Shown one piece after another: positions 42,099 to 55,545 of a DNA stretch of 64,000 nucleotides. The notes beneath the pieces were generated by a model. The model did no database searches. It was not told the origin of the DNA and was given only the letters and a program-made list of their open reading frames with translations. The translations under genes were made by a program, and so were the position numbers. Positions within the stretch are counted from its first letter, which is position 1. Each line of letters begins with the position of its first letter. The stretch is taken from NCBI GenBank assembly GCA_965153355.1, contig OZ231127.1, positions 1,178,001-1,242,000 of the forward strand. The letters are read 5' to 3'. This DNA comes from Flaccisagitta enflata (taxonomy: Eukaryota; Chaetognatha; Sagittoidea; Aphragmophora).

Positions 42099-42506
42099 TA
42101 ACAATTAGCTCACTTGATGGGCTTATTAAGCCAAGAGAAATTAGGGAAAAATAAAAAAAAAGCAAAAGTTGAAAAATCTGCTTTTCTAGGGCCTCTGGCT
42201 GTAGTGGCATTAACAAAGGTGTTAAAGGCCAAGACACATTATATGCAGGGGTGTATTTAGTTGAGCGGCTTTTGATTTTATTCCCCCCCCCCTGCCTTGG
42301 ATTTTCTTCCCCGCGACACAACGCCCCTCAAACCTAAAAAACAGTACATACTAGGTTCAAATAGTGTTAAATTGTGTTGTAGTAATTGTATTTTACCCTT
42401 TGGGGGGGAATACTCAACTTTTTACACCCCTGATTATATGATTTGATAAACCAAGCACAAAAACAGATAGAGGGAGACTGACAAGCATACTGACATACAG
42501 AAAGGC

Positions 42507-42555
<49 letters not shown>

Positions 42556-42675
42556 GGTAAATAATGAGTCCAATAAAGTGAGGCAGAGAGTAACGGAGAG
42601 AGAAGAAACCCATACACAAAAAGCCCCTTCTGTTATCTCAAAAATCAGTTTTTTAGCTCATTCCAACAATGTTCC
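42099..42675. other. No gene seen; (GACA)12 tract
   Basis: AT-rich with C and G homopolymer runs. A GACA tetranucleotide run lies at 42506-42556. Confidence 0.6.
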
Positions 42676-42835
42676 TTTTTAGTCGCGGACACGCGACTCT
42701 ACACGTTGCCGAGTCGGTCGGTATGTCCGTCGGTCCGTCGGTCGGTCCAAAATATTTTTGAATCGCAAGCGGTTTTCGCATTACTGCTCTTGCCCAACCG
42801 TCCGCGACTGGATTGCCGTGTTTTCGGCCTTGTTA
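42676..42835 (+). mobile_element. Family A' hairpin element A7
   Basis: TTTTTAGTCGCGGAC with hairpin AGTCGCG/CGCGACT, GGTC/GTCC tract, gcattactgctcttgccc, stem copy GTCCGCGACT, then attgccgtgttttcggcc and TTGTT. Stem differs from A1 (GGAC for GTGC) and the 3' copy carries the compensating change. Confidence 0.75.
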
Positions 42836-43094
42836 ACTCACTCCTCACAACTCCTTGCCAACCCTTATTTTCCATCTACCGTCTTATTTCTTCCAACGCT
42901 AACATTTTTTTTTTCTGACTTCTTTCAACTCCCCTCCCCCCCCCGCTAAACATTTTTTTTCTTTCATTGACATTGTGTCCCTGTTTTGATAGATTTTTTA
43001 TCAAGTTGAATTATGATGCGTTAGCCGTTGGTGAAGGGAGTTAGCATAAAAAACGCTCTTCCACTTGCTCTCAGATTTCAGTTGTCTCTACGCA

Positions 43095-43209
<115 letters not shown>

Positions 43210-43309
43210 TTTCAATACTTTTACTCGCCTTACACTTCTTTCCATTATTCCGCCTATTTTCCATTCATCCCTTTTTTTGCTCCATTCGACTTCATTTCTC
43301 CCTCATTTG

Positions 43310-43599
43310 ACCTCTCCATTTTCAGTCTTTTTGTCTTTCATTGTCTGTCTCTGTCTCTGTCTTTCACCCATTTTACCTCTCCATTCTCAGTCTTTGTCTC
43401 TTTCATTGTCTGTCTCTGTCTCTGTTTCTGTCTTTCACCATATGACCTCTTCATTCTCAGTCTTTGTGACATTCATTGTCTGTCTCTGTCTCTGTCTCTC
43501 CCCCATTTGACCCCTGCATTCTCAGTTCCTGCGTCTTTCATTGTCTGTCTCTGTCTCTGTCTCTCCCCCATTTGACCTCTCCATCCTCAGTCTCGTTGT

Positions 43600-43600
<1 letters not shown>
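43310..43600. repeat. ~70-bp pyrimidine-rich minisatellite
   Basis: Four units of ttgacctctccattctcagt, ctttcattgtctgtctctg and tctctgtctttcaccca. Confidence 0.85.
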
Positions 43601-44030
<430 letters not shown>

Positions 44031-44103
44031 TTTGACCTCTTTATCCAAATGTTCAGCCAACGAATTTTCCTTGGCGTTTCTTTCTAAATTTTTTTTCTTA
44101 CTT

Positions 44104-44265
44104 ATTGGGCAGCGGCCTCAGAGAGGCCTGTGACACTTTTTTTCAGACAAATGAAACTTTTTTTTCTTTATCCTCCCCTTTCTGGACTTCAGGCCTCAAG
44201 ACCCATATCCCAGCCTCAATGTCTATATCTAGATGCTTCAACTCTTGTAGCCTGAATCTCAACAT
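44104..44265. mobile_element. D-family fragment
   Basis: ttgggcagcggcctcagaga and degenerate aggcctcaagacccatatcc units match D copies. Confidence 0.45.
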
Positions 44266-44483
44266 TCCTCATGATCCTGACCATAGGTCATGGACCCTCT
44301 GTAGCTGTTGCCCATCTCACCATCTTATTTATACATACACCAACAATGGGGCAACGGGTGCCAGCGACCATCAAACGATTTCGCTTCTTTTTTTCTTTGG
44401 AATGGAAAAAAGAAAAGGACAAGGCTCACCCTTCCATTGTCCTCTCTCTCAAAGAACTGTTTAATCCATTTTCTATTACTGAT

Positions 44484-44897
44484 TTATGATTTATGATTTT
44501 ATGATTCTATGATTTTATAATTTATAATTTATGATTTATGATTTATAATTTATGATTTATGATTTATGATTTATGATTTATGATCAATGATCAATGATTT
44601 ATGATTTATGATTTATGATTTATGATTTATGATTTATGATTTATGATTTATGATTTATGATTTATGATTTATGATTTATGATTTATGATTTATGATTTAT
44701 GATTCATGATTTATGATTTATGATTCATGATTTATGATTTATGATTTATGATTTATGATTTATGATTTATGATTTATGATTTATGATTTATGATTTATGA
44801 TTTATGATTTATGATTTATGATTCATGATTTATGATTTTTGATTTATGATTCATGATCTATGATTCATGATTTATGATTCATGATTTATGATTCATG
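44484..44897. repeat. (ATTTATG)~58 heptanucleotide repeat
   Basis: Heptamer gatttat with sparse variants (gattcat, gatcaat, gataatt-like). Confidence 0.96.
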
Positions 44898-45169
44898 AAT
44901 CAAGATTGGGCTTAAAAAATTCCATCATTAAGTGTACCAAGGTGCTGATAGATCGATGATTTGAACGACCAACAGACTTTCCACTCTCGAAATAAGGAGG
45001 GAAAAAGTTACAAGAAAAGACAGTCTCTGTCACTTGACTCTCCCACAATACCCGCTACACTCAACTTAACTCCGTTACCCCCTGGACTTACTTTCCCTTT
45101 ATTCCCTCCATTCTCTCCAGTCCTCTACACCTTTACTTTACTTCTTCAATCTTCCTATCCTCTCTCTCC

Positions 45170-45700
45170 TCCTCTTCCCTTGTTTCCTCCACCATCTTCC
45201 TTCCCTCCTTCTACTTACCTTTCCTTGTTTCTTCTTCTATCTTCTATCTTCCGTTTCTCCTTTTCCTCCCCTTCCCTTGTTTCCTCCGCTATCTTCCTTT
45301 CCTTCCTCTACTCCCTTTCCTTGTTTCTTCTCCCATCTTCTATTTTCCTTTCCTCCCTCTACTCTCCTCCCTTGTTTCCTCCGCTATCTTCCTTTCCTTC
45401 TTCTACTCCCTTTCCTTGTTTCTTCTCTCATCTTTTATTTTCCTTTCCTCCTTCTACTCTCCTCCCTTGTTTCCTCTGCTATCTTCCTTTCCTCCTTCTA
45501 CGCTCTTCCCTTGTTTCTTCTCCATGCTTTTATATTCCTTTCCTCCTTTTCCTCCCCTTCCCTTGTTTCATTTGCCATCTTCCTTTCCTCCTTCTCCTTC
45601 CCCCCCCCCTTGTTTCCTCTCCCACCTTCTTCCATTTTCTATTTTCCATTCCTCCCTCTTCTCCCCTTCCTTTGTTTTTCTTCCATCTTTCCACCATTCC
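45170..45700. repeat. C/T-rich ~50-65 bp minisatellite
   Basis: About ten units of cccttgtttcctccgctatc and ttcctttcctccttctac. Open frames of 113-262 codons here are compositional. Confidence 0.85.
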
Positions 45701-45911
45701 TCCCTCACTTCATTTTGCAAGCTATTTGCATCACAAAACTTCGCGTTAGGCTTTTAAAAGATTATGTATTGCGAAGCTTCTGATTTTTAAATCTGTATAA
45801 ATAGTCTACGCCATTTATTTCCATGCTTTTATTTATGCATATCCTTCGTCCAAGTTTTCCATCCTCTTTCCAATTTCTTTTTTCTTCTCCACTTCGTCTC
45901 ATTCTTTCCCC

Positions 45912-46079
45912 TTTTTTAGTCGCGGACACGCGACTCTACACCTTGCCGTGTCGGTCGGTCCGTCCGTCTGTCCGTCCGTCCGTCCGTCCGTCCGTCAAAT
46001 TTCTTAATTCCGACTGGTTTTCGCAGTACTGCTCCTGCCCAACCGTCCGTGACTAGATTGCGGTGTATCCCGCCTTGTT
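45912..46079 (+). mobile_element. Family A' hairpin element A8
   Basis: ttttttagtcgcggacacgc hairpin, GGTC/GTCC tract with eight GTCC, gcagtactgctcctgccc, stem copy GTCCGTGACT (one change), 3' hairpin region and CTTGTT. Confidence 0.72.
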
Positions 46080-46243
46080 TCTGTTTTCGTTCTTTTATCT
46101 TTCCTTATTCCTCATGCTAAGTTACTAATTTTTGCGCTAATATTTGTCCATTTTTCTTTTCATTTTACACTCTTTTCTTTTTTCTTTCATTCTTTCTTTC
46201 ATTCTTTCTTTTTACCGTTTATTCGCTTATTCAGTCTCTCTTT

Positions 46244-46258
46244 TTGTCTTTCTTTTTT

Positions 46259-46314
<56 letters not shown>

Positions 46315-46318
46315 TTTT

Positions 46319-46362
<44 letters not shown>

Positions 46363-46363
46363 T
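46244..46363. repeat. (CTTT)n tetranucleotide
   Basis: About 28 TTTC units. Confidence 0.96.
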
Positions 46364-46396
46364 TCCTTTGTTGCTTTCTCTATTCCTTTACTCTCT

Positions 46397-47157
<761 letters not shown>

Positions 47158-47351
47158 TCGGTCTCACGCTATCACAGCTGGCGTGACAAGTGACTCCGGC
47201 GTTGTTTTGATGGAGGATGATTTTCCTGAGACCGGAAGTCCAAGTCTCAGAACTCTGGAAGAAAGCGAGGGCGAAGACTTTCCACCACCCCCGGAACCAC
47301 TAGACTTGGACTTGGACATTCACTTACCATCACTCACAAATGCTATTAAAG
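47158..47351 (+). CDS. Internal exon 5, minimal form: acidic Pro-rich, first 23-aa repeat
   Basis: The acceptor is the end of a CT tract about 690 bp long (gtctctcag) and phase 2 matches exon 4. The peptide begins RSHAITAGVTSDSGVVLM and runs through MEDDFPETGSPSLRTLEE. It is then acidic with four Pro, followed by EPLDLDLDIHLPSLTNAIK. The first possible donor is AAAG|GTAAGG at 47352, phase 1, which fits exon 6. Reading on without splicing stays open to 50644, because the exon tail and donor are tandemly duplicated (see the array entries). The true 3' end of this exon is therefore undetermined: 47351 is the shortest form, and 50609 is about the longest before a frameshift. An alternative acceptor at 47178 would be in the wrong phase. 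Confidence 0.8.
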
Positions 47352-50300
47352 GTAAGGGCGATGAACCACTGGACTTAGACTTGGATATTCACTTACCATC
47401 ACTCACAAATGCTATTAAAGGTAAGGACAATGAACCACTGGACTTGGACTTGGATATTCACTTACCATCACTCACAAATACTATTAAAGGTAAGGGCAAT
47501 GAACCACTGGACTTGGACTTGGACATTCACTTACCATCACTCACAAATGCCATTAAAGGTAAGGACAATGAACCACTGGACTTGGACTTGGACATTCACT
47601 TACCATCACTCACAATGGTCATTAAAGGTAAGGGCAATGAACCACTGGACTTGGACTTGGACATTCACTTACCATCACTCACAAATGCCATTAAAGGTAA
47701 GGGCAATGAACCACTGGACTTGGACTTGGACATTCACTTACCATCACTCACAAGTGCCATTAAAGGTAAGGGCAATGAACCACTAGACTTGGACTTGGAT
47801 ATTCACTTACCATCACTCACAAATGCCATTAAAAGTAAGGGCAATGAACCACTAGACTTGGATATTCACTTACCATCACTCACAAATGCTATTAAAGGTA
47901 AGGGCAATGAACCACTGGACTTGGACTTGGATATTCACTTACCATCACTCACAAATGCCATTAAAGGTAAGGGCAATGAACCACTGGATTTGGACCTGGA
48001 CATTCACTTACCATCACTCACAAATGCCATTAAAGGTAAGGGCAATGAACCACTGGACTTGGACTTGGATATTCACTTACCATCACTCACAAATGCCATT
48101 AAAGGTAAGGGCAATGAACCACTAGACTTGGACTTGGATATTCACTTGCCATCACTCACAAATGCTATTAAAGGTAAGAGCAATGAACCACTAGACTTGG
48201 ACTTGGATATTCACTTACCATCACTCACAAATGCCATTAAAGGTAAGGGCAATAAGCCACTTGACTTGGACTTGGATATTCACTTACCATCACTCACAAA
48301 TGCCATTAAAGGTAAGGGCAATGAACCACTGGACTTGGACTTGGATATTCACTTGCCATCACTCACAAATGCTATTAAAGGTAAGGGCAATGAACCACTG
48401 GACTTAGACTTGGATATTCACTTACCATCACTCACAAATGCTATTAAAGGTAAGAGCAATGAACCACTAGACTTGGACTTGGATATTCACTTACCATCAC
48501 TCACAAATGCCATTAAAGGTAAGGGCAATGAACCACTGGACTTGGACTTGGATATTCACTTACCATCACTCACAAATGCCATTAAAGGTAAGGGCAATAA
48601 GCCACTTGACTTGGACTTGGATATTCACTTACCATCACTCACAAATGCTATTAAAGGTAAGGGCAAGGAACCACTGGACTTAGACTTGGATATTCACTTA
48701 CCATCACTCACAAATGCTATTAAAGGTAAGAGCAATGAACCACTAGACTTGGACTTGGATATTCACTTACCATCACTCACAAATGCCATTAAAGGTAAGG
48801 GCAATGAACCACTGGATTTGGACCTGGATATTCACTTACCATCACTCACAAATGCCATTAAAGGTAAGGGCAATGAACCACTAGACTTGGACTTGGATAT
48901 TCACTTACCATCACTCACAAATGCCATTAAAGGTAAGGGCAATGAACCACTAGACTTGGATATTCACTTACCATCACTCACAAATGCCATTAAAGGTAAG
49001 GGCAATGAATCACTGGACTTGGACTTGGATATTCACTTACCAATACTCACAAATGCTATTAAAGGTAAGGGCAATGAATCACTGGACTTGGACTTGGATA
49101 TTCACTTACCATCACTCACAAATGCCATTAAAGGTAAGGGCAATGAACCACTGGACTTGGACTTGGATATTCACTTACCAATACTCACAAATGCTATTAA
49201 AGGTAAGGGCAATGAACCACTGGACTTGGACTTGGATATTCACTTACCATCACTCACAAATGCCATTAAAGGTAAGGGCAATGAACCACTAGACTTGGAC
49301 TTGGACATTCACTTACCATCACTCACAAATGCCATTAAAGGTAAGGGCAATGAACCACTGGACTTGGACTTGGATATTCACTTACCATCACTCACAAATG
49401 TCATTAAAGGTAAGGGCAATGAACCACTGGACTTGGACTTGGATATTCACTTACCATCACTCACAAATGCCATTAAAGGTAAGGGCAATGAACCACTGGA
49501 CTTGGACTTGGATATTCACTTACCATCACTCACAAATGCTATTAAAGGTAAGGGCAATGAACCACTGGACTTGGACTTGGATATTCACTTACCATCACTC
49601 ACAAATGCTATTAAAGGTAAGGGCAATGAACCACTGGACTTGGACTTGGACATTCACTTACCATCACTCACAAATGCAATTAAAGGTAAGGGCAATGAAC
49701 CACTGGACTTGGACTTGGACATTCACTTACCATCACTCACAAATGCCATTAAAGGTAAGGGCAATGAGCCACTAGACTTGGACCTGGACATTCACTTACC
49801 ATCACTCACAAATGCTATTAAAGGTAAGGGCAATGAACCACTGGACTTGGACTTGGATATTCACTTACCATCACTCACAAATGCCATTAAAGGTAAGGGC
49901 AATGAACCACTAGACTTGGACTTGGACATTCACTTACCATCACTCACAAATGCCATTAAAGGTAAGGGCAATGAACCACTGGACTTGGACTTGGATATTC
50001 ACTTACCATCACTCACAAATGCTATTAAAGGTAAGGGCAATGAACCACTGGACTTGGACTTGGATATTCACTTACCATCACTCACAAATGCTATTAAAGG
50101 TAAGGGCAATAATCCACTGGACTTGGATATTCACTTACCATCACTCACAAATGCCATTAAAGGTAAGGGCAATGAACCACTGGACTTGGACTTGGATATT
50201 CACTTACCATCACTCACAAATGCTATTAAAGGTAAGGGCAATGAACCACTAGACTTGGACTTGGACATTCACTTGCCATCACTCACAAAGGCCATAAAAG

Positions 50301-51232
50301 GTAAGGGCAATGAACCACTGGACTTGGACTTGGATATTCACTTACCATCACTCACAAATGCTATTAAAGGTAAGGGCAATGAATCACTGGACTTGGATAT
50401 TCACTTACCATCACTCACAAATGCCATTAATGGTAAGGGCAATGAACCACTGGACTTGGACTTGGACATTCACTTACCATCACTCACAAATGCCATTAAA
50501 GGTAAGGGCAATGAACCACTGGACTTGGACTTGGACATTCACTTGCCATCACTCACAAAGGCCATTAAAGGTAAGGGCAATGAACCACTGGACTTGGACT
50601 TGGATATTCAAATGCCTTTAAAGGTAAGGGCAATGAACCACTAGACTTGGATATTCACTTACCATCACTCACAAATGCCATTAAAGGTAAGGGCAATGAA
50701 CCACTGGACTTGGACTTGGATATTCACTTGCCATCACTCACAAAGGCCATTAAAGGTTAGGGCAATGAACCACTGGACTTGGACTTGGATATTCACTTGC
50801 CATCACTCACTAAGGCCATTAAAGGTAAGGGCAATGAACCACTAGACTTGGATATTCACTTACCATCACTCACAAATGCCATTAAAGGTAAGGGCAATGA
50901 ACCACTGGACTTGGACTTGGACATTCACTTACCATCACTCACAAATGCCATTAAAGGTAAGGGCAATGAACCACTGGACTTGGACTTGGATATTCACTTA
51001 CCATCACTCACAAATGCTACTAAAGGTAAGGGCAATGAACCACTGGACTTGGACTTGGACATTCACTTGCCATCACTCACAAATGCTATTAAAGGTAAGG
51101 GCAATGAACCACTGGACTTGGACCTGGACATTCACTTACCATCACTCACAAATGCCATTAAAGGTAAGGGCATTGAACCACTGTACTTGGACTTGCATAT
51201 TCACTTACCATCACTCACAAATGCTACCAGTA
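47292..51232 (+). repeat. 69-bp exon-tail/donor array, part 1 (about 57 units)
   Basis: Each unit reads EPLDLDLDIHLPSLTNAIKG plus KGN in the exon 5 frame and contains AAAG|GTAAGG. Units are 69 bp, or 63 bp where one Asp-Leu pair is missing. About 48 units form a single open frame from exon 5 to the stop at 50642-50644. A 16-bp deletion near 50610 shifts the frame. A later unit has GGTTAGGG near 50755, giving a TAG and a damaged donor. Frequent variants (CTG/CTA, GAT/GAC, TTA/TTG, GCC/GCT) are silent in this frame. Recurrent replacements are Asn to Lys, Pro to Ser and Ser to Ile. The array may be coding, intronic, or a series of alternative donors. The last unit decays at about 51227. Confidence 0.9.
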
Positions 51233-52065
51233 ATGGCGGCTGTCGCCGTGAGGAAAAAAGTCGTAAGCGCTGGTCACTTTTCACCAAGCTTTTGTCTCCA
51301 GTCACTCCAATTCTTTTTATTTGTTAAATCAAATCAAGAGCAATAGTATGTTTTGATTGCACTGAAAATCAGAGAAAGATAGGACTGAGCCAAATGAGCT
51401 AGGTGAGCTAAAATCACTCAACCAGACAACCAGCTATGCTCACTGACATGCTTTCTTGTATTTGCATGCTCACATCAAATATTGATTTATTTATCCTTTT
51501 AAAAATCAGAAAAAAAAACTGAGCTAAATGAGCTAAGTGAGCTAAAATACTTAAAAAACACCCTCACAGAAGAGCACTTATGCTCACTGACATGTTTTTT
51601 TGTATCTGCTTGCTTTGACATGTATCAAAATATTAGTTCATTTATCGCATTTGAAATCAGAAAAAAAGACTGAGCAAAATGAGCTAAATGAGCTAGAATG
51701 CTCAAAAACACCCTCACAGTTGAGCAGCTATGCTCATAAACATGTTTTCTTGTATTTACATGCTCAAACAAACATAAATACACTCTTTTATTGATCCTAC
51801 ACAAAATCGTAAAAAATCAAAAAAATTTCATTTGAATTTTTCATAAATAAATCTTTAAAAAATCATAGCGCGAAAAATATTAGTCGTAGAGCATTCTGCT
51901 TGGTGCCAAATGAAAGAGAATAATCCAATTTACTTACCCTATAAATTTCATTGGAGGCCTCAATCAGCCGGATGAGATTCACAACTTCCTCATAAGAAAA
52001 TGAAAACCCTGTTTCTCTCGAATATGTCAAAAAGTCGAAGACTGACTTCGACTTTTTTCCCGATT
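51233..52065. other. Unique spacer splitting the 69-bp array, with its own short repeat
   Basis: About 830 bp separate the two halves of the 69-bp array. The first part continues the repeat frame for about 30 residues (basic, RREEKSRKR-like) to a stop at 51327. From about 51370 to 51780 there are three diverged copies of a ~165-bp unit containing gagctaaatgagcta and ctatgctcactgacatg. Near 52030 a short hairpin (gtcgaag/cttcgac) lies just before the array resumes. I see no terminal inverted repeats or target duplication, so the origin is unclear. Confidence 0.6.
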
Positions 52066-54705
52066 AAAGGTAAGGGCAATGAACCACTAGACTTGGACTT
52101 GGACATTCACTTGCCATCACTCACAAAGGCCATAAAAGGTAAGGGCAATGAACCACTGGACTTGGACTTGGACATTCACTTACCATCACTCACAAATGCC
52201 ATTAAAGGTAAGGGCAATGAACCACTGGACTTGGACTTGGACATTCACTTGCCATCACTCACAAAGGCCATTAAAGGTAAGGGCAATGAACCACTAGACT
52301 TGGATATTCACTTACCATCACTCACAAATGCCATTAAAGGTAAGGGCAATGAACCACTAGACTTGGATATTCACTTACCATCACTCACAAATGCCATTAA
52401 AGGTAAGGGCAATGAACCACTGGACTTGGACTTGGATATTCACTTGCCATCACTCACAAAGGCCATTAAAGGTAAGGGCAATGAACCACTGGACTTGGAC
52501 TTGGATATTCACTTACCAGGTAAGGGCAATGAACCACTAGACTTGGATATTCACTTACCATCACTCACAAATGCCATTAAAGGTAAGGGCAATGAACCAC
52601 TGGACTTGGACTTGGATATTCACTTGCCATCACTCACAAAGGCCATTAAAGGTAAGGGCAATGAACCACTGGATTTGGACCTGGACATTCACTTACCATC
52701 ACTCACAAATGCTATTAAAGGTAAGGGCAATGAACCACTGGACTTGGACTTGGATATTCACTTGCCATCACTCACAAAGGCCATTAAAGGTAAGGGCAAT
52801 GAACCACTGGACTTGGACTTGGACATTCACTTGCCATCACTCACAAATGCTATTAAAGGTAAGGGCAATGAACCACTGGACTTGGACCTGGACATTCACT
52901 TACCATCACTCACAAATGCCATTAAAGGTAAGGGCAATGAACCACTGGACTTGGACTTGGACATTCACTTGCCATCACTCACAAATGCTATTAAAGGTAA
53001 GGGCAATGAACCACTGGACTTGGACTTGGATATTCACTTACCATCACTCACAAATGCTATTAAAGGTAAGGGCAATGAACCACTAGACTTGGACTTGGAT
53101 ATTCACTTACCATCACTCACAAATGCCATTAAAGGTAAGGGCAATGAACCGCTAGACTTGGATATTCACTTACCATCACTCACAAATGCCATTAAAGGTA
53201 AGGGCAATGAATCACTGGACTTGGACTTGGATATTCACTTACCAATACTCACAAATGCTATTAAAGGTAAGGGCAATGAATCACTGGACTTGGATATTCA
53301 CTTACCATCACTCACAAATGCCATTAAAGGTAAGGGCAATGAACCACTAGACTTGGATATTCACTTACCATCACTCACAAATGCCATTAAAGGTAAGGGC
53401 AATGAACCACTGGACTTGGACTTGGATATTCACTTACCATCACTCACAAATGCCATTAAAGTCAAGGGCAATGAACCACTGGACTTGGACTTGGATATTC
53501 ACTTACCATCACTCACAAATGCCATTAAAGGTAAGGGCAATGAACCACTGGACTTGGACTTGGATATTCACTTGCCAAGGTAAGGGCAATGAACCACTAG
53601 ACTTGGATATTCACTTACCATCACTCACAAATGCCATTAAAGGTAAGGGCAATGAACCACTGGACTTGGACTTGGGAATTCGCTTACCATCACTCACAAA
53701 TGCCATTAAAGGTAAGGGCAATGAATCACTGGATTTGGACTTGGACATTCACTTACCATCACTCACAAATGCCATTAAAGGTAAGGGCAATGAACCACTA
53801 GACTTGGACTTGGATATTCACTTGCCATCACTCACAAATGCCATTAAAGGTAAGGGCAATGAACCACTGGACTTGGACTTGGATATTCACTTACCATCAC
53901 TCACAAATGCTATTAAAGGTAAGGGCAATGAACCACTAGACTTGGACTTGGATATTCACTTACCATCACTCACAAATGCCATTAAAGGTAAGGGCAATGA
54001 ACCACTAGACTTGGATATTCACTTACCATCACTCACAAATGCCATTAAAGGTAAGGGCAATGAATCACTGGACTTGGACTTGGATATTCACTTACCAATA
54101 CTCACAAATGCTATTAAAGGTAAGGGCAATGAACCACTGGACTTGGACTTGGATATTCACTTACCATCACTCACAAATGCCATTAAAGGTAAGGGCAATG
54201 AACCACTAGACTTGGATATTCACTTACCATCACTCACAAATGCCATTAAAGGTAAGGGCAATGAACCACTGGACTTGGACTTGGATATTCACTTACCATC
54301 ACTCACAAATGCCATTAAAGGTAAGGGCAATGAACCACTGGACTTGGACTTGGATATTCACTTACCATCACTCACAAATGCCATTAAAGGTAAGGGCAAT
54401 GAACCACTGGACTTGGACTTGGATATTCACTTGCCATCACTCACAAATGCCATTAAAGGTAAGGGCAATGAACCACTAGACTTGGATATTCACTTACCAT
54501 CACTCACAAATGCCATTAAAGGTAAGGGCAATGAACCACTGGATTTGGACTTGGATATTCACTTACCATCACTCACAAGTGCCATTAAAGGTAAGGGCAA
54601 TGAACCACTAGACTTGGACTTGGATATTCACTTACCATCACTCACAAATGCCATTAAAGGTAAGGGCAATGAACCACTGGATTTGGACCTGCACCTCGAA
54701 TTATC
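52066..54705 (+). repeat. 69-bp exon-tail/donor array, part 2 (about 39 units)
   Basis: Same unit as part 1, resuming abruptly at ATTAAAGGTAAGGGC. The Asn-to-Lys variant (acaaaggcc) and the 63-bp short form are more common here than in part 1. Two units are truncated: an in-frame 21-bp loss at 52513 and a 20-bp loss at about 53576 that shifts the frame. One donor is mutated to GTCAAGG near 53460. The reading frame is otherwise open in two overlapping blocks, 52000-53583 and 53381-54727. The array ends where the unit degenerates into ggacctgcacctcg. Confidence 0.9.
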
Positions 54706-54905
54706 TGCCTGCGCTCACTCATGCTAGGGGCAATCAACCTCTGGGCTTGGATTCTAATATTCATTTCTTCTCACAAGCAGAATTGTTGTCATGTGGCAAT
54801 GAGAAAAAATAAGAAGGGACTGTGCGAGACAAAGAAGAGCAGAGGGGCATTCAGATTATGTGGACAAATAGACAGAAAGATGAACAGCTAAGGAGACAGC
54901 AGTTG

Positions 54906-55069
54906 AAACAAGGCCGGATACAGGGCAATCAAGTCGCGGACGGTTGGGCAGGAGCAGTAATGCGAAAACCGCTCGGAATTCCAAAATGTGACGGACGGAC
55001 CGACGGACAGACCTACCGACCTACCGACCGACACGGCGAGTTGTAGAGTCGCGTGTCCGCTTCTAAAAA
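54906..55069 (-). mobile_element. Family A' hairpin element A9
   Basis: Minus strand: 5' arm degraded (agaagcggacacgcgact), ctacaactcgccgtgtcgg, GGTA/GGTC/GTCC tract, gcattactgctcctgccc, stem copy GTCCGCGACTTG, then CGGCC and TTGTT. Confidence 0.68.
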
Positions 55070-55214
55070 CGATGGAAAAAAAGTCCCAAATTCAGCTGAC
55101 AATAACAGACGGTTATTGAGACAATGGGTGCGTTTCTACTCAAAGCTAGAAACACGTTTTTCAGGAAGGTTTTACAATTCGAGGTTTTCACCACCCTCAT
55201 CCTGAAAAAACATT

Positions 55215-55302
55215 GGCCTCTTGCAGGGATTGAACCCATGCCCAAAACCAATATGTTCCAATAGGCTAGAAGCTTACGCCTTAACCACCTGCGCCACTGA
55301 GA
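55215..55302 (-). ncRNA. tRNA-derived sequence, left arm of M11
   Basis: Minus strand: A-box-like TGGCGCAGGTGG (55285-55296) and B-box-like GGTTCAATCCC (55226-55236), with the usual RNA polymerase III promoter spacing. The cloverleaf is incomplete: the anticodon stem has a mismatch and a short loop. Probably a SINE head or pseudo-tRNA, not a working tRNA. The type cannot be fixed; it looks Ser/Leu-like. Confidence 0.5.
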
Positions 55303-55447
55303 TTGAGACTCAGTCTTAAATCATTTCTGGTAGAGTTGTTTAATAGAGACGCAATTAAATAAGATAGCCATTACAGAACTGAACCCCCATAAATTGAAAT
55401 TGAAGTTGTAGAAGGAGGACACCGAAATTCCACCTACTTCAGTGATT

Positions 55448-55545
55448 GCCGTAATGGCGTGGTTGGTAAGGGCATTGATTTCTTGTTTCAAGGAAGCTGA
55501 AATCACAGGGCAACTTGGAGAGAGTTCGAATCAACTTTGTGCCTT
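55448..55545 (+). ncRNA. tRNA-derived sequence, right arm of M11
   Basis: A-box-like TGGCGTGGTTGG (55455-55466) and B-box-like AGTTCGAATC (55523-55532). TGATTTC/GAAATCA can form the anticodon stem. Flanks do not form a clean acceptor stem. Confidence 0.45.

Noticed and set aside
47183-50644. Treating the 1153-codon frame as an independent intronless gene starting at GTG 47183
   Set aside because: The frame continues upstream to an acceptor in phase with exon 4, and no ATG or promoter is seen at its start. It is better read as exon 5 plus the array.
50750-51327. Recursive splicing sites (AG|GTAAG) in each 69-bp unit
   Set aside because: The units have no pyrimidine tract before the AG, so an acceptor function is unlikely. 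Only the donor half is well supported.
47292-54705. CRISPR array (regular 69-bp units)
   Set aside because: There are no variable spacers between short palindromic repeats. Units are contiguous and the DNA is eukaryotic.
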